Source of the DNA: Winogradskyella schleiferi | Lineage (GTDB): Bacteria; Bacteroidota; Bacteroidia; Flavobacteriales; Flavobacteriaceae | Length of the DNA: 64,000 bases | Assembly (NCBI RefSeq): GCF_013394655.1 | Contig: NZ_CP053351.1 | Location: 2,696,501 to 2,760,500, forward strand | Direction: 5' to 3' | Shown: in pieces, positions 1 through 6,919 of the stretch | How the letters are laid out: each line of letters opens with the position of its first letter | Position numbering within the stretch: position 1 is the first letter of the stretch | Program-made: the position numbers and the translations under genes | Notes under the pieces: generated by a model | What the model was told of the DNA's origin: nothing | The model's input: only the letters and a program-made list of their open reading frames with translations | The model's database searches: none

Positions 1-93
1 AACTAATTCTTTTAACCGCTGATCAGAGATTTCGCCTGCTAACCATTGTGCTAAAAAAACATCTTTATCGCTATGTGTATTCTTTTCTTTCAT
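1..93 (-). CDS. FecR-type anti-sigma factor, N-terminal fragment (cut by window edge)
   Basis: Only the first 31 codons are in the window; the gene continues to the left. The N-terminus reads MKEKNTHSDKDVFLAQWLAG, and the pattern of a short charged start followed by FLAQWLAGEISD is typical of the cytoplasmic N-terminal segment of FecR-family membrane anti-sigma factors in Bacteroidota. It lies immediately downstream of the ECF sigma gene on the same strand, the usual sigma/anti-sigma order. It has its own promoter-like motif at 111-137. The family assignment rests mainly on context because so little sequence is visible. Confidence 0.7.
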   Translation of the reverse strand, partial: MKEKNTHSDKDVFLAQWLAGEISDQRLKELV

Positions 94-110
94 TGCGTTC
101 TATAGTTAAA

Positions 111-137
111 ACAACTCACAAAATAAAAACCCTACTT
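111..137 (-). promoter_or_regulatory. Candidate ECF-sigma promoter upstream of fecR-like gene
   Basis: Read on the minus strand this is AAGTAGGGTTTTTATTTT, two bases (GT), then GAGTTGT, ending 17 bases before the anti-sigma start codon. The same 18-base block, a 2-base gap that differs, and the same GAGTTGT occur in the same orientation before the lipoprotein gene at 803 (721-747): 25 of 27 positions match. Two copies before two genes on opposite strands of one ECF locus suggest the binding site of that sigma factor. The function is inferred. Confidence 0.6.
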
Positions 138-156
138 ACTAAGGCTTTTTTTTAGC

Positions 157-669
157 TTAAACATTTCCTATTTCTTTTCGCATTACTATCAATGCTAAAT
201 GCATACGTTTTTCTACAGCTTTTACAGAAATATTAAGCATTTCAGAAATTTCTTTGTATTTCTTTTTTTCAATTCTATTTAATAAAAAGACTTCTTTTTG
301 TTTTTCTGGTAAACTAGCAATAGTTCTTTCTAACTTTTCTATAAATTCTTTTTCGAGCATGATAAATTCTGGAGATTCATTAGTACCGGTTTTCTTATTA
401 TGTTTTTCAAAGTTTTTCACTACTTTTTCATGCTTCTTTTCATTTATAAATTTATTGTTAGCGATTTTATAGAGATAACTTTTTACTTTATCAGGATCTA
501 CTTTTTTGCAGTTTTCCCAAAGTTTTACAAATGTGTCTTGTAGAATATCCTCTGCAATTGCTATATCCTGTGTTTTAAAAAAGAGAAAGCGCCTTATATC
601 TTTGGCGTAAGTATTATAGACAAACTCAAAAGTTTTAGAATTACATATGTTGGGTTTATCTTTAGCCAT
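157..669 (-). CDS. RNA polymerase sigma factor, ECF (sigma-70) subfamily
   Basis: A 170-aa protein, the normal length for an ECF sigma factor. Region 2 spans about residues 12-80 (FVYNTYAKDIRRFLF, then AEDILQDTFVKLWEN and the YLYKIANNKFIN stretch). Region 4 spans about residues 112-168, with LPEKQKEVFLLNRIE and the helix-turn-helix YKEISEMLNISVKAVEKR. It redirects RNA polymerase to a small regulon and is normally held by the FecR-like protein encoded just downstream. No TonB-receptor (SusC-like) gene is visible next to it, so this need not be an iron or glycan uptake system; the divergent Kazal lipoprotein is the likely target. Confidence 0.92.
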   Translation of the reverse strand: MAKDKPNICNSKTFEFVYNTYAKDIRRFLFFKTQDIAIAEDILQDTFVKLWENCKKVDPDKVKSYLYKIANNKFINEKKHEKVVKNFEKHNKKTGTNESPEFIMLEKEFIEKLERTIASLPEKQKEVFLLNRIEKKKYKEISEMLNISVKAVEKRMHLALIVMRKEIGNV

Positions 670-720
670 TTAGCTTTTAAATTATTGGTTCAAAACTATG
701 AAAAAAATAATTTGAGAAAA

Positions 721-747
721 AAGTAGGGTTTTTATTTTTCGAGTTGT
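721..747 (+). promoter_or_regulatory. Candidate ECF-sigma promoter upstream of Kazal lipoprotein
   Basis: AAGTAGGGTTTTTATTTT, then TC, then GAGTTGT, followed by AATACTACTG. It matches the motif at 111-137 (minus strand) at 25 of 27 bases and lies 55 bases before the start codon at 803, leaving room for a short leader. The AAGTAGGG block would be the -35-like element and the GAGTTGT region the -10-like element; that division is a guess. Confidence 0.6.
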
Positions 748-802
748 AATACTACTGATTAACCTCAACAAAATAGTTTAACCAAAAAAATTCTAAACAA
801 AA

Positions 803-2146
803 ATGAAAAATTTTAAACTTCTAATTTTTAGTATGGTAATGATGCTTTTTATCTTTACATCCTGTACTAATAATGAGCCTTTTGTTGATAATCTGCAAAA
901 CACTGAAGATAGTGAATCTATCACTGCTACTCTAGACCAATTGAGTCTACAATTTGATCTTAACGGTAATCTAAACGCTAATAACAATCCAGCCGGTAAT
1001 GTTGTTTTCGATTTTTGTTTTGATTTTGTATATCCTTTAACCCTTTCATATAATAATGGAACTATAGTTACAGTAAATAACTTAGATGACTTAGTGGATG
1101 TAATGCTTGCTTCTACAAATCAACTATACATCAATGGTATTGCTTTTCCTTTTGATGTAGAAGTTTATAATGAAACTACAAACGCTATCGAAGTTGAAAC
1201 TATTAACAATGAAGAAGAGTTTGTTAACTTAATTGAGACCTGTAATTTTGAAACTAACGAACCTTGTGAGTGCTTTGAAAATTATACTCCTGTTTGTGTA
1301 GAAATTACAGATCCTTTTGGAAACACATTTGTTATTACTTACCCAAATGCTTGTTATGCAGCTTGCGATGGATTTACAGAAGATGATTTTGTAGATGATT
1401 GCGAAGGAGATTATAATCCTAATGGTAACGATTGCTTTACTCTAATTTTCCCTTTATCAATTATTACTGACGAAAATACTACTGCAACCATAAATTCTCA
1501 AGAAGAATTAGATGCTGTAACCTATAACTCTTATTATTTCGACTTTATATATCCGATAGATATTTCGCAAAACGATGGTAATATAACAACCATTAATACG
1601 CGAGAAGAAATTGAAGCTATTTTAAATGATTGCTATGATGATAATAACCCTAACGAATGTGAAGAATGTGCAGACGAACCAATGGATATTGTATGTGTAA
1701 ATGTAGAACAGCCAGATGGCTCTAGTTATACTTATTCTTATGATAATGCTTGTTATGCAATTTGTGATGGTTATACAGAAGCAGACTTTGTCTTTTGTAA
1801 TTCTGGAAATGATCTTTGCCTACCTAGTGCTATTTCTTCTGCATTAACAGATAATACAGATTGGGCTGTAAGTGCATTCAATAATTCAAATGAATTAAGT
1901 GTGTATGAAATAACTTTTAATGCTGATGGTACTTTACAATGGATGTCTAGTGGCGTAACATTTTCTGGAACGTGGTCAGCAGAAGAAAACACAACAGCTG
2001 GAAATATACTGTCATTAAGTTTCTCTGGGCCAGATTTACAACAAGCAAGTGGTCAATGGAGAGTTATAGGTTGCGATCTTCCATGTTCGATAAGTTTGCA
2101 GTCAAATAATGGAGATGAAATAACGCTTAGCCGAGAATGTGATTAA
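803..2146 (+). CDS. Lipoprotein with duplicated Kazal-like domains and a C-terminal lipocalin-like region
   Basis: A 447-aa protein with a lipoprotein signal (hydrophobic stretch, cleavage before Cys21 in FTSC). The body is a duplication. Two short units of the type F-x-F-x-YPL with an acidic end (about 70-105 and 108-147) are followed by a Cys-rich segment (C155, C157, C165, C184, C188, C200); the same order recurs at about 210-277 and 286-332 (C286, C289, C298, C317, C321, C332). The Cys-rich parts contain TYPNACYAAC and SYDNACYAIC, the core of Kazal-type protease inhibitors. Residues about 345-447 look like a small beta-barrel (lipocalin-like) domain, WAVSAF...GTWS. The protein probably sits on the cell surface or in the periplasm. 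Protease inhibition is a family inference; the bait loops are untested. It is divergent from the sigma gene and preceded by the shared motif. Confidence 0.8.
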   Translation: MKNFKLLIFSMVMMLFIFTSCTNNEPFVDNLQNTEDSESITATLDQLSLQFDLNGNLNANNNPAGNVVFDFCFDFVYPLTLSYNNGTIVTVNNLDDLVDVMLASTNQLYINGIAFPFDVEVYNETTNAIEVETINNEEEFVNLIETCNFETNEPCECFENYTPVCVEITDPFGNTFVITYPNACYAACDGFTEDDFVDDCEGDYNPNGNDCFTLIFPLSIITDENTTATINSQEELDAVTYNSYYFDFIYPIDISQNDGNITTINTREEIEAILNDCYDDNNPNECEECADEPMDIVCVNVEQPDGSSYTYSYDNACYAICDGYTEADFVFCNSGNDLCLPSAISSALTDNTDWAVSAFNNSNELSVYEITFNADGTLQWMSSGVTFSGTWSAEENTTAGNILSLSFSGPDLQQASGQWRVIGCDLPCSISLQSNNGDEITLSRECD

Positions 2147-2164
2147 TAGTTTTATATGTTAAAA

Positions 2165-2208
2165 AAGAAATCCCTACAGTTAATGACACTGAAGGGATTT
2201 TGCTTTTT
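2165..2208. terminator. Rho-independent terminator between convergent genes
   Basis: A hairpin with arms AAATCCCTACAGT and ACTGAAGGGATTT (one A-A mismatch) and a 7-base loop, followed by TGCTTTTT on the plus strand; A-rich on the left, so it may serve both the lipoprotein gene and dps. Confidence 0.8.
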
Positions 2209-2219
2209 ATTTACTAAGC

Positions 2220-2699
2220 TTAAATAGTTTCACCTAACCAAGCTTTCATCATCCATACCGTCTTTTCTTGCTCAGTAATAAAATCACTCATCATGGCATT
2301 GGTACCTTCATCATTTGCATCTCCAGCAGAGTCTAAAATAGAGCGTTCCATTTTCAACAATTCACTTAAAGAATCAACAATAAGTTGTACAGCTTTTCCA
2401 TCATTAGAGATATTCTTACCCACTGGTACTTTAGCCGCTTTTGTGTAATCTTCAAATGTATGCAACGGTGTTGCACCTAGTGTTAATATACGCTCAGCGA
2501 TTTCATCTACTTTTACATTTGCATCCGTATATAATTCTTCAAATTTTTCGTGCAAATTAAAGAATGCTTTCCCTTTGATATTCCAATGTATACCTCTTAA
2601 GTTTTGATAATACAATTGAAAATTTGCTAACAACTGATTTAATTCATCAGCTAATTCCTGTGTTTTTTCGGTATCTAAACCTATACTATTTAATGTCAT
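2220..2699 (-). CDS. dps: Dps-family ferritin-like DNA-protection protein
   Basis: 159 aa from the ATG at 2699; a longer reading from a TTG at 2723 is less likely. Dps forms a 12-subunit shell that oxidises Fe(II) with peroxide and shields DNA. The ferroxidase motif is visible: RGIHWNIKGKAFFNLHEKFEELY followed by D and E residues in TDANVKVDEIAER, with the His and the Asp/Glu expected at the dimer interface. It is divergent from oxyR across about 100 bases, a common arrangement in which OxyR controls dps. Confidence 0.95.
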   Translation of the reverse strand: MTLNSIGLDTEKTQELADELNQLLANFQLYYQNLRGIHWNIKGKAFFNLHEKFEELYTDANVKVDEIAERILTLGATPLHTFEDYTKAAKVPVGKNISNDGKAVQLIVDSLSELLKMERSILDSAGDANDEGTNAMMSDFITEQEKTVWMMKAWLGETI

Positions 2700-2752
2700 G
2701 ATTAATTTTTTTTGTGTACTCAAATTTACGACTTAAATAAGACAAAATTAGT

Positions 2753-2776
2753 ATAGTTTTTATGAATAGTTTTTAT
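2753..2776. promoter_or_regulatory. Direct repeats in the dps-oxyR intergenic region (possible OxyR operator)
   Basis: ATAGTTTTTAT occurs at 2753-2763 and again at 2766-2776 (period 13), with a partial third copy, GAATAGTTAT, running into the oxyR start. OxyR binds ATAG-containing half-sites, so this is the natural place for an operator controlling both divergent genes. Spacing does not match the E. coli four-site pattern exactly, so the call is tentative. Confidence 0.4.
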
Positions 2777-2801
2777 ACTTTTATAGCCTAAATGAATAGT
2801 T

Positions 2802-3740
2802 ATGACCATTACACAACTCAAATATGCTTTAGCCATAGCAGAACATAAAAATTTTACAAAAGCAGCCGAAAAATGCTTTGTCACACAGCCCACTTTAAGT
2901 ACCCAAATTCAGAAATTGGAAGATGAATTGGACATTGTTATTTTTGACAGAGGTAAAAAACCAATAGAATTGACTGAAGTTGGTCGCAAAATTGTCTATC
3001 AAGCTCGGAATATTGTTAATGAAGCCGATCGGATTCAAGATATTGTCGATCAGCAAAAAGGATTCATTGGTGGTGAATTTCGATTAGGAATTATCCCAAC
3101 CGTTATGCCAACGCTTTTGCCGATGTTTTTAAATAATTTTATTAAAAAATATCCTAAGGTTAAATTGAAGATTGAAGAATTGACCACTGAAGAAATTTTA
3201 ACCCGACTTAGTGATGGACACCTAGATGCAGCTATTGCTGCGACACCTTTAGAAAGTGATAATATTAAGGAGCGTGTTTTGTATTACGAACCTTTTGTTG
3301 CCTATATTCCCGAAAATCATAGACTAAAGGATAAAAAAACTATTGAAGTTTCTGATTTAAGTATCGATGACATGTTGTTGTTGGAAGATGGTCATTGTTT
3401 CAGGGATGGTGTCATCAATTTATGTAAAGCATTTAAAGATCAATTGGATGAACATTTTCAACTAGAAAGTGGGAGTATAGAAACGCTTATAAAACTATCG
3501 AATGAAGGTTTGGGCATGACACTTCTGCCCTATTTACACACTTTAGACGTGAACGAAAAGTTCAGTCCTAATTTAAAACATTTTAAAGAACCCTCACCTG
3601 CAAGAGAAGTAAGTATGATCTATCACAAAAGTGAATTAAAAATGCAAATCATCAATGCCATGCACGATGTAATTTCAGGAATCATTCGTGGAGCGATAGC
3701 ATTTCAGAATGTGGAAATTATTAGTCCGAAGGCTAAATGA
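2802..3740 (+). CDS. oxyR: Hydrogen peroxide-sensing LysR-family regulator OxyR
   Basis: 312 aa. The N-terminal winged helix-turn-helix covers residues 1-60 (ITQLKYALAIAEHKNFTKAA, then CFVTQPTLSTQIQKLE); a substrate-binding-type regulatory domain follows from about 90. The redox pair of OxyR is present exactly where expected: LLLEDGHCFRDGVINLC puts cysteines at 199 and 208, the same numbers as in E. coli OxyR, which form a disulfide on oxidation. Its start is 102 bases from that of divergent dps. It is expected to activate dps and other peroxide-defence genes. Confidence 0.95.
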   Translation: MTITQLKYALAIAEHKNFTKAAEKCFVTQPTLSTQIQKLEDELDIVIFDRGKKPIELTEVGRKIVYQARNIVNEADRIQDIVDQQKGFIGGEFRLGIIPTVMPTLLPMFLNNFIKKYPKVKLKIEELTTEEILTRLSDGHLDAAIAATPLESDNIKERVLYYEPFVAYIPENHRLKDKKTIEVSDLSIDDMLLLEDGHCFRDGVINLCKAFKDQLDEHFQLESGSIETLIKLSNEGLGMTLLPYLHTLDVNEKFSPNLKHFKEPSPAREVSMIYHKSELKMQIINAMHDVISGIIRGAIAFQNVEIISPKAK

Positions 3741-3801
3741 GGGTATAGGGATTAAACTCTATTTCCTACATCTAATAACTTTTTAACTACTGAATAGTAA
3801 T

Positions 3802-3838
3802 AAAAAAAAAAGCGACTCGTAAGTCGCTTTTTTTTTTA
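3802..3838. terminator. Bidirectional terminator after oxyR
   Basis: Stem AGCGACT / AGTCGCT with loop CGTA, extended on both sides by A-runs and T-runs of about 10 bases, placed between convergent oxyR and the small gene at 3836-4033 and reaching its stop codon. Confidence 0.9.
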
Positions 3839-4033
3839 TGCTTTTAAATAAATTAAACACTGATTCAATTCTGGGTTTTGATTGATTAGGGACTGAATAA
3901 AAATTCTAAGTTCTTCAAGTTCGTGAGGCAGTAATCGTCTTACTGCTTTTTGCACTTCCTTACAAAATAACGTCGCATCAAAACTCACTTTGCTGAGGAC
4001 AGTTTTAGTGTACTCGTACATTGCTCTCGCCAT
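3836..4033 (-). CDS. Small conserved protein of unknown function (65 aa)
   Basis: Starts MARAMYEYTKTVLSKVSFDA and ends NQCLIYLKA. No signal peptide or membrane segment; mostly helical and charged, with LLPHELEELRIFIQSL in the middle. I recall similar short proteins (MYEYTKTVLSKVSFD..., ending in CLIY) across Flavobacteriaceae, which supports a real gene, but no function is known to me. Its own stop sits at the edge of the strong terminator it shares with oxyR. No clear operon partner. Confidence 0.75.
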   Translation of the reverse strand: MARAMYEYTKTVLSKVSFDATLFCKEVQKAVRRLLPHELEELRIFIQSLINQNPELNQCLIYLKA

Positions 4034-4251
4034 AGGTAATTTTGGTTTTAGGTTTGATAAAAGTAAATTTTCGCTATAGGCTATTATTTCAATTCAATCC
4101 TAAAGGTAGTAAATTTTTTGAACTCAAATTTGTTTCGTATAAATTTTAACAGCTTATTATGCTAAAAGTTTGAGATTACTCGATAAAGTCGATAAATTAT
4201 TTCAGACAATTCTTATAGCACAAAACATTGATTTAAAAATAGTTACACTTT

Positions 4252-5076
4252 TCAAAACCGATTATCACCATCCAACAAATCTCCTATACCTCCCAGTATA
4301 CTACCTTCACCTTTAGACTTTCCACCTCTTGGAACAGATGCTAACACACGACCTGCCAACCTACTAAACGGTAAGGATTGAATATACACTTTTCCTGGTC
4401 CCTGGAGTTTTGCGAAGAATAACCCTTCACCTCCAAAGATGGAATTCTTTATACCTCCAATAAATTCAATGTCATAATCAATACCTTGTGTAAATCCAAT
4501 AATACAGCCTGTATCTGCGCGTAAGGTTTCGCCAGCCGCCAAAGTTTTTACAGCTGTAGTTCCACCTGCATGTACAAATGCCATGCCGTCACCTTCTAAC
4601 TTTTGCATTATAAAACCTTCACCTCCAAAAAGGCCACGCCCTAGTTTTTTAGAAAACTCAATGCCGACACTTACGCCTTTTGCTGCACATAGAAATGCAT
4701 CTTTTTGGCAGATAAATTTTCCACCAAATTCCATTAAGTCAATCGGAATTATTTTCCCTGGATAAGGCGATGCAAAGGACACATTTCGTTTGCCTATGAG
4801 GTCATTGTAAAAAGCCGTCATAAATAAACTTTCTCCTGTAAGAATTCGTTTTCCTGCTCCTAATATCTTTCCTAAAAAACCGGTGTCTTTTTGAGAACCG
4901 TCACCAAAAATAGTATCCATTTTTATGCCGTCATCCATCATCATAAAACTTCCGGATTCTGCGATAACGGCTTCTTGTGGATCGAGTTCTATTTCAACGT
5001 ATTGCATTTCTTCGCCGTAAATGCGATAGTCTATTTCGTGCGCATTTCTGTCGTTGTAATCTGGTAATTTTTCCAT
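4252..5076 (-). CDS. AIM24 / TIGR00266 family protein
   Basis: 274 aa, full length for the family. Gly-rich beta-repeat sequence with characteristic segments: EMQYVEIELDPQEAVIAESG near the N-terminus, FMTAFYN in the middle, GEGFIMQKLEGDG and GEGLFFAKLQGPGKVYIQSL in the second half. The fold is an AIM24-like beta-sandwich repeat; the biochemical role in bacteria is not established. The protein lacks a signal peptide, so it is probably cytoplasmic. It stands alone, with about 220 bases on the left and 360 on the right without genes. Confidence 0.88.
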   Translation of the reverse strand: MEKLPDYNDRNAHEIDYRIYGEEMQYVEIELDPQEAVIAESGSFMMMDDGIKMDTIFGDGSQKDTGFLGKILGAGKRILTGESLFMTAFYNDLIGKRNVSFASPYPGKIIPIDLMEFGGKFICQKDAFLCAAKGVSVGIEFSKKLGRGLFGGEGFIMQKLEGDGMAFVHAGGTTAVKTLAAGETLRADTGCIIGFTQGIDYDIEFIGGIKNSIFGGEGLFFAKLQGPGKVYIQSLPFSRLAGRVLASVPRGGKSKGEGSILGGIGDLLDGDNRF

Positions 5077-5437
5077 TGTGATATATTTTTAAATGTTGAT
5101 ACTGAAACACCTACCTGTCGCCAGATAAGAATTCAATATGAATTGATTCTATTATATGTTGAATTATTTCTTGTTTTGTTACAAATTTTTTTTTCAAATA
5201 CCTTAAACTGAATCCTAAGTAATGAATACTTCAATCTAATAAAAGCTATGACACAAAGTTCCACAGAGAAGACACAAAGGCACACAAAGAAAAAAAACGT
5301 CTATACTTTACTTAGTACCTTTTACTTTTCACTCCACACTTTTCACTTTGTACTTATTACTTTTTACTTTTTACTTTTTACTTTTTACTGAGACTGAGAC
5401 TGAGACTGAGACTGAGACTATAAGGTCAAAGAAAAAT
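5077..5437. repeat. Gene-free stretch with two simple-sequence repeats
   Basis: This 361-base gap holds no convincing gene. From about 5356 to 5388 the 7-base unit TTTTTAC repeats about five times; it runs directly into ACTGAG repeated 5.5 times at 5387-5420. At about 5250-5290 there is an A/C-rich piece (CACAAAGTTCCACAGAGAAG...) resembling a degenerate copy of the CAAAG-ACGCAGAGACGC type seen at 46.8 kb. Both microsatellites lie between the stop of the DUF4442 gene and the start of the AIM24 gene, so slippage would alter the leader of the latter only if they are co-transcribed. Confidence 0.85.
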
Positions 5438-5893
5438 CTAAGATTTTACTTTGAGTGTCCACTCAAAATTAAAATCGGATACCTCTACACCTTCCTTATT
5501 TGTCCCTTTAGACTTTAACCAAACCGTTTGTCCCTCTCCTGTTTCAATGGCTTTCTTAATCGCTTCATCTATTTTGTGACCTTCTTCGCATTTAAATGTA
5601 ATTCTTCCTGTTGCTTTTTTTGTAAATGAAGCATTGTTAGCTGCTACCAACATTGAAATTTTCTTGCCACTTTCTCTTATTTTTTTCATAACTAACGCAC
5701 CTGTTGTTAACTCAGCAGCCATTCCTTGTACGGCCCAAAACATGGACTTAAAAGGATTTTGGTTTACCCAACGATGTTTCACCGTCACAATACAAGAATT
5801 ATCATTTATCGCTTTTGTTCTTACTCCTGTAAAATATGCCGCAGGTAGCTTAAACATTAGAAAAAAGTTGAGTTTGGATGGCGAAATATTCAT
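5438..5893 (-). CDS. DUF4442 domain protein (hotdog-fold, thioesterase-like)
   Basis: 151 aa from the ATG at 5893 (MNISPSKLNFFLMFKLPAAY); a GTG seven codons upstream is also possible. The sequence KLPAAYFTGVR, then VTVKHRWVNQNPFKSMFWAVQGMAAELTTG, is the pattern of DUF4442 proteins, which share the hotdog fold of acyl-CoA thioesterases. The substrate is unknown. The protein is soluble with no signal peptide and no obvious operon partner. Confidence 0.85.
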   Translation of the reverse strand: MNISPSKLNFFLMFKLPAAYFTGVRTKAINDNSCIVTVKHRWVNQNPFKSMFWAVQGMAAELTTGALVMKKIRESGKKISMLVAANNASFTKKATGRITFKCEEGHKIDEAIKKAIETGEGQTVWLKSKGTNKEGVEVSDFNFEWTLKVKS

Positions 5894-6002
5894 ATTGTGA
5901 ATTAATTTTTCCACTAAAATAATTCAAAAATACCAACCCAACTAATGTTAATAAAATGTTAATTTTTAGTACTATGCGTAACATAATACCTTTTTTAAGA
6001 CA

Positions 6003-6010
6003 TATATTTG
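6003..6010 (+). promoter_or_regulatory. Candidate -7 promoter box for the DUF4870 gene
   Basis: TATATTTG fits the Bacteroidota TAnnTTTG box and lies 29 bases before the start codon at 6039. No convincing TTTG-type -33 element stands at the right distance. Confidence 0.4.
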
Positions 6011-6038
6011 TATAAGCAACTATTATATACTTTTAATC

Positions 6039-6485
6039 ATGATAGATAATCACCATAAAACTTTAGCGACATTTATTCATCTGTCCACCTTTTCGAGATT
6101 TGTAATTCCGTTTGGGAATTTCATTGGCCCAATAGTATTATGGGCAGCCAATAAAGACAAATCTGAATTTATTGATCAGCATGGTAAGCAAGCTATTAAT
6201 TTTCAAATTAGTGTTTTGCTATATGCCATAATTATAGGAACGATCAGTGTCCCTTTTTTCATTTTCAAATTATTTAGAGGTTTAGATGTTATTGACTTTC
6301 ATGGGTTTCATGATTTTCATATCAATATTGGCGAGCCTTCCCCTCTACTCTATATTGGTGGTGGATTGGGAGTGTTAGCCATTATTGCTTTTATCATTGA
6401 ATTGGCTCTTATTGTCAAAGCGAGTTTATCTGCAAGGGATGGACAGCCTTATAAATATCCATTTACCATTAATTTTTTAAAGTAA
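6039..6485 (+). CDS. DUF4870 domain membrane protein
   Basis: 148 aa. Begins with the family pattern KTLATFIHLSTFSRFVIPFG NFIGP, followed by WAANKDKSEFIDQHGKQAINFQ, which is highly typical of DUF4870. Three or four hydrophobic segments are visible: about 15-35, 55-80 and 103-130. A His/Phe-rich loop (DFHGFHDFHINIG) sits between them. It precedes the PadR-PspC pair by 92 bases on the same strand and is commonly found with such envelope-stress genes; the exact function is unknown. Confidence 0.88.
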   Translation: MIDNHHKTLATFIHLSTFSRFVIPFGNFIGPIVLWAANKDKSEFIDQHGKQAINFQISVLLYAIIIGTISVPFFIFKLFRGLDVIDFHGFHDFHINIGEPSPLLYIGGGLGVLAIIAFIIELALIVKASLSARDGQPYKYPFTINFLK

Positions 6486-6490
6486 ATATT

Positions 6491-6520
6491 CATCAACTTT
6501 TGCTGAACTTGTTTCAGTAT
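6491..6520 (+). promoter_or_regulatory. Palindromic element upstream of PadR-PspC operon (candidate operator)
   Basis: CATCAAC, four bases, then the inverted repeat GCTGAA-CTTGT-TTCAGT, then AT. The same layout, CATCAAC at the same distance and ACTGAA-CCTTT-TTCAGT-AT, occurs at 8795-8824 before the GIN lipoprotein. A conserved dyad before the regulator's own gene and a neighbouring envelope gene suggests PadR binding (autorepression). Inference only. Confidence 0.55.
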
Positions 6521-6577
6521 AATCATCAAAATCGATCAAAAAATGAACAGTTTAATTGATTTAAAGACTCATAACAC

Positions 6578-6919
6578 ATGAAAATAGAAAACACAAAAGC
6601 ACAAATGCGTAAAGGTGTTCTGGAGTATTGTATTTTATCCATATTAGCGGATGAGGATGCTTACGTAGCAGAAATCCTGGGCACATTAAAGGACGCAAAA
6701 ATGCTTGTTGTAGAGGGAACCATTTATCCGCTCTTAACAAGATTAAAAAATGCTGGATTGCTCAATTACCGTTGGGAAGAATCGACATCTGGTCCCCCAA
6801 GAAAATATTATGGATTAACGGAAACAGGGAAACTGTTTCTAAACGAACTGAACGCCACATGGAGCGACTTACAAAATGCAGTTAACCTAGTAACTAATAC
6901 AAAAACACCAAAAAAATGA
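6578..6919 (+). CDS. PadR-family transcriptional regulator
   Basis: 113 aa. Winged helix-turn-helix with the family's hallmarks: AQMRKGVLEYCILSILADED at the start, VVEGTIYPLLTRLKNAGLLNYRW as the recognition helix and wing, and GPPRKYYGLTETGK. The stop overlaps the start of the PspC gene (ATGA), so the two are translationally coupled. PadR proteins usually repress their own operon and respond to cell-envelope or small-molecule stress. A shared dyad at 6502-6518 and 8806-8822 is a plausible operator. Confidence 0.95.
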   Translation: MKIENTKAQMRKGVLEYCILSILADEDAYVAEILGTLKDAKMLVVEGTIYPLLTRLKNAGLLNYRWEESTSGPPRKYYGLTETGKLFLNELNATWSDLQNAVNLVTNTKTPKK

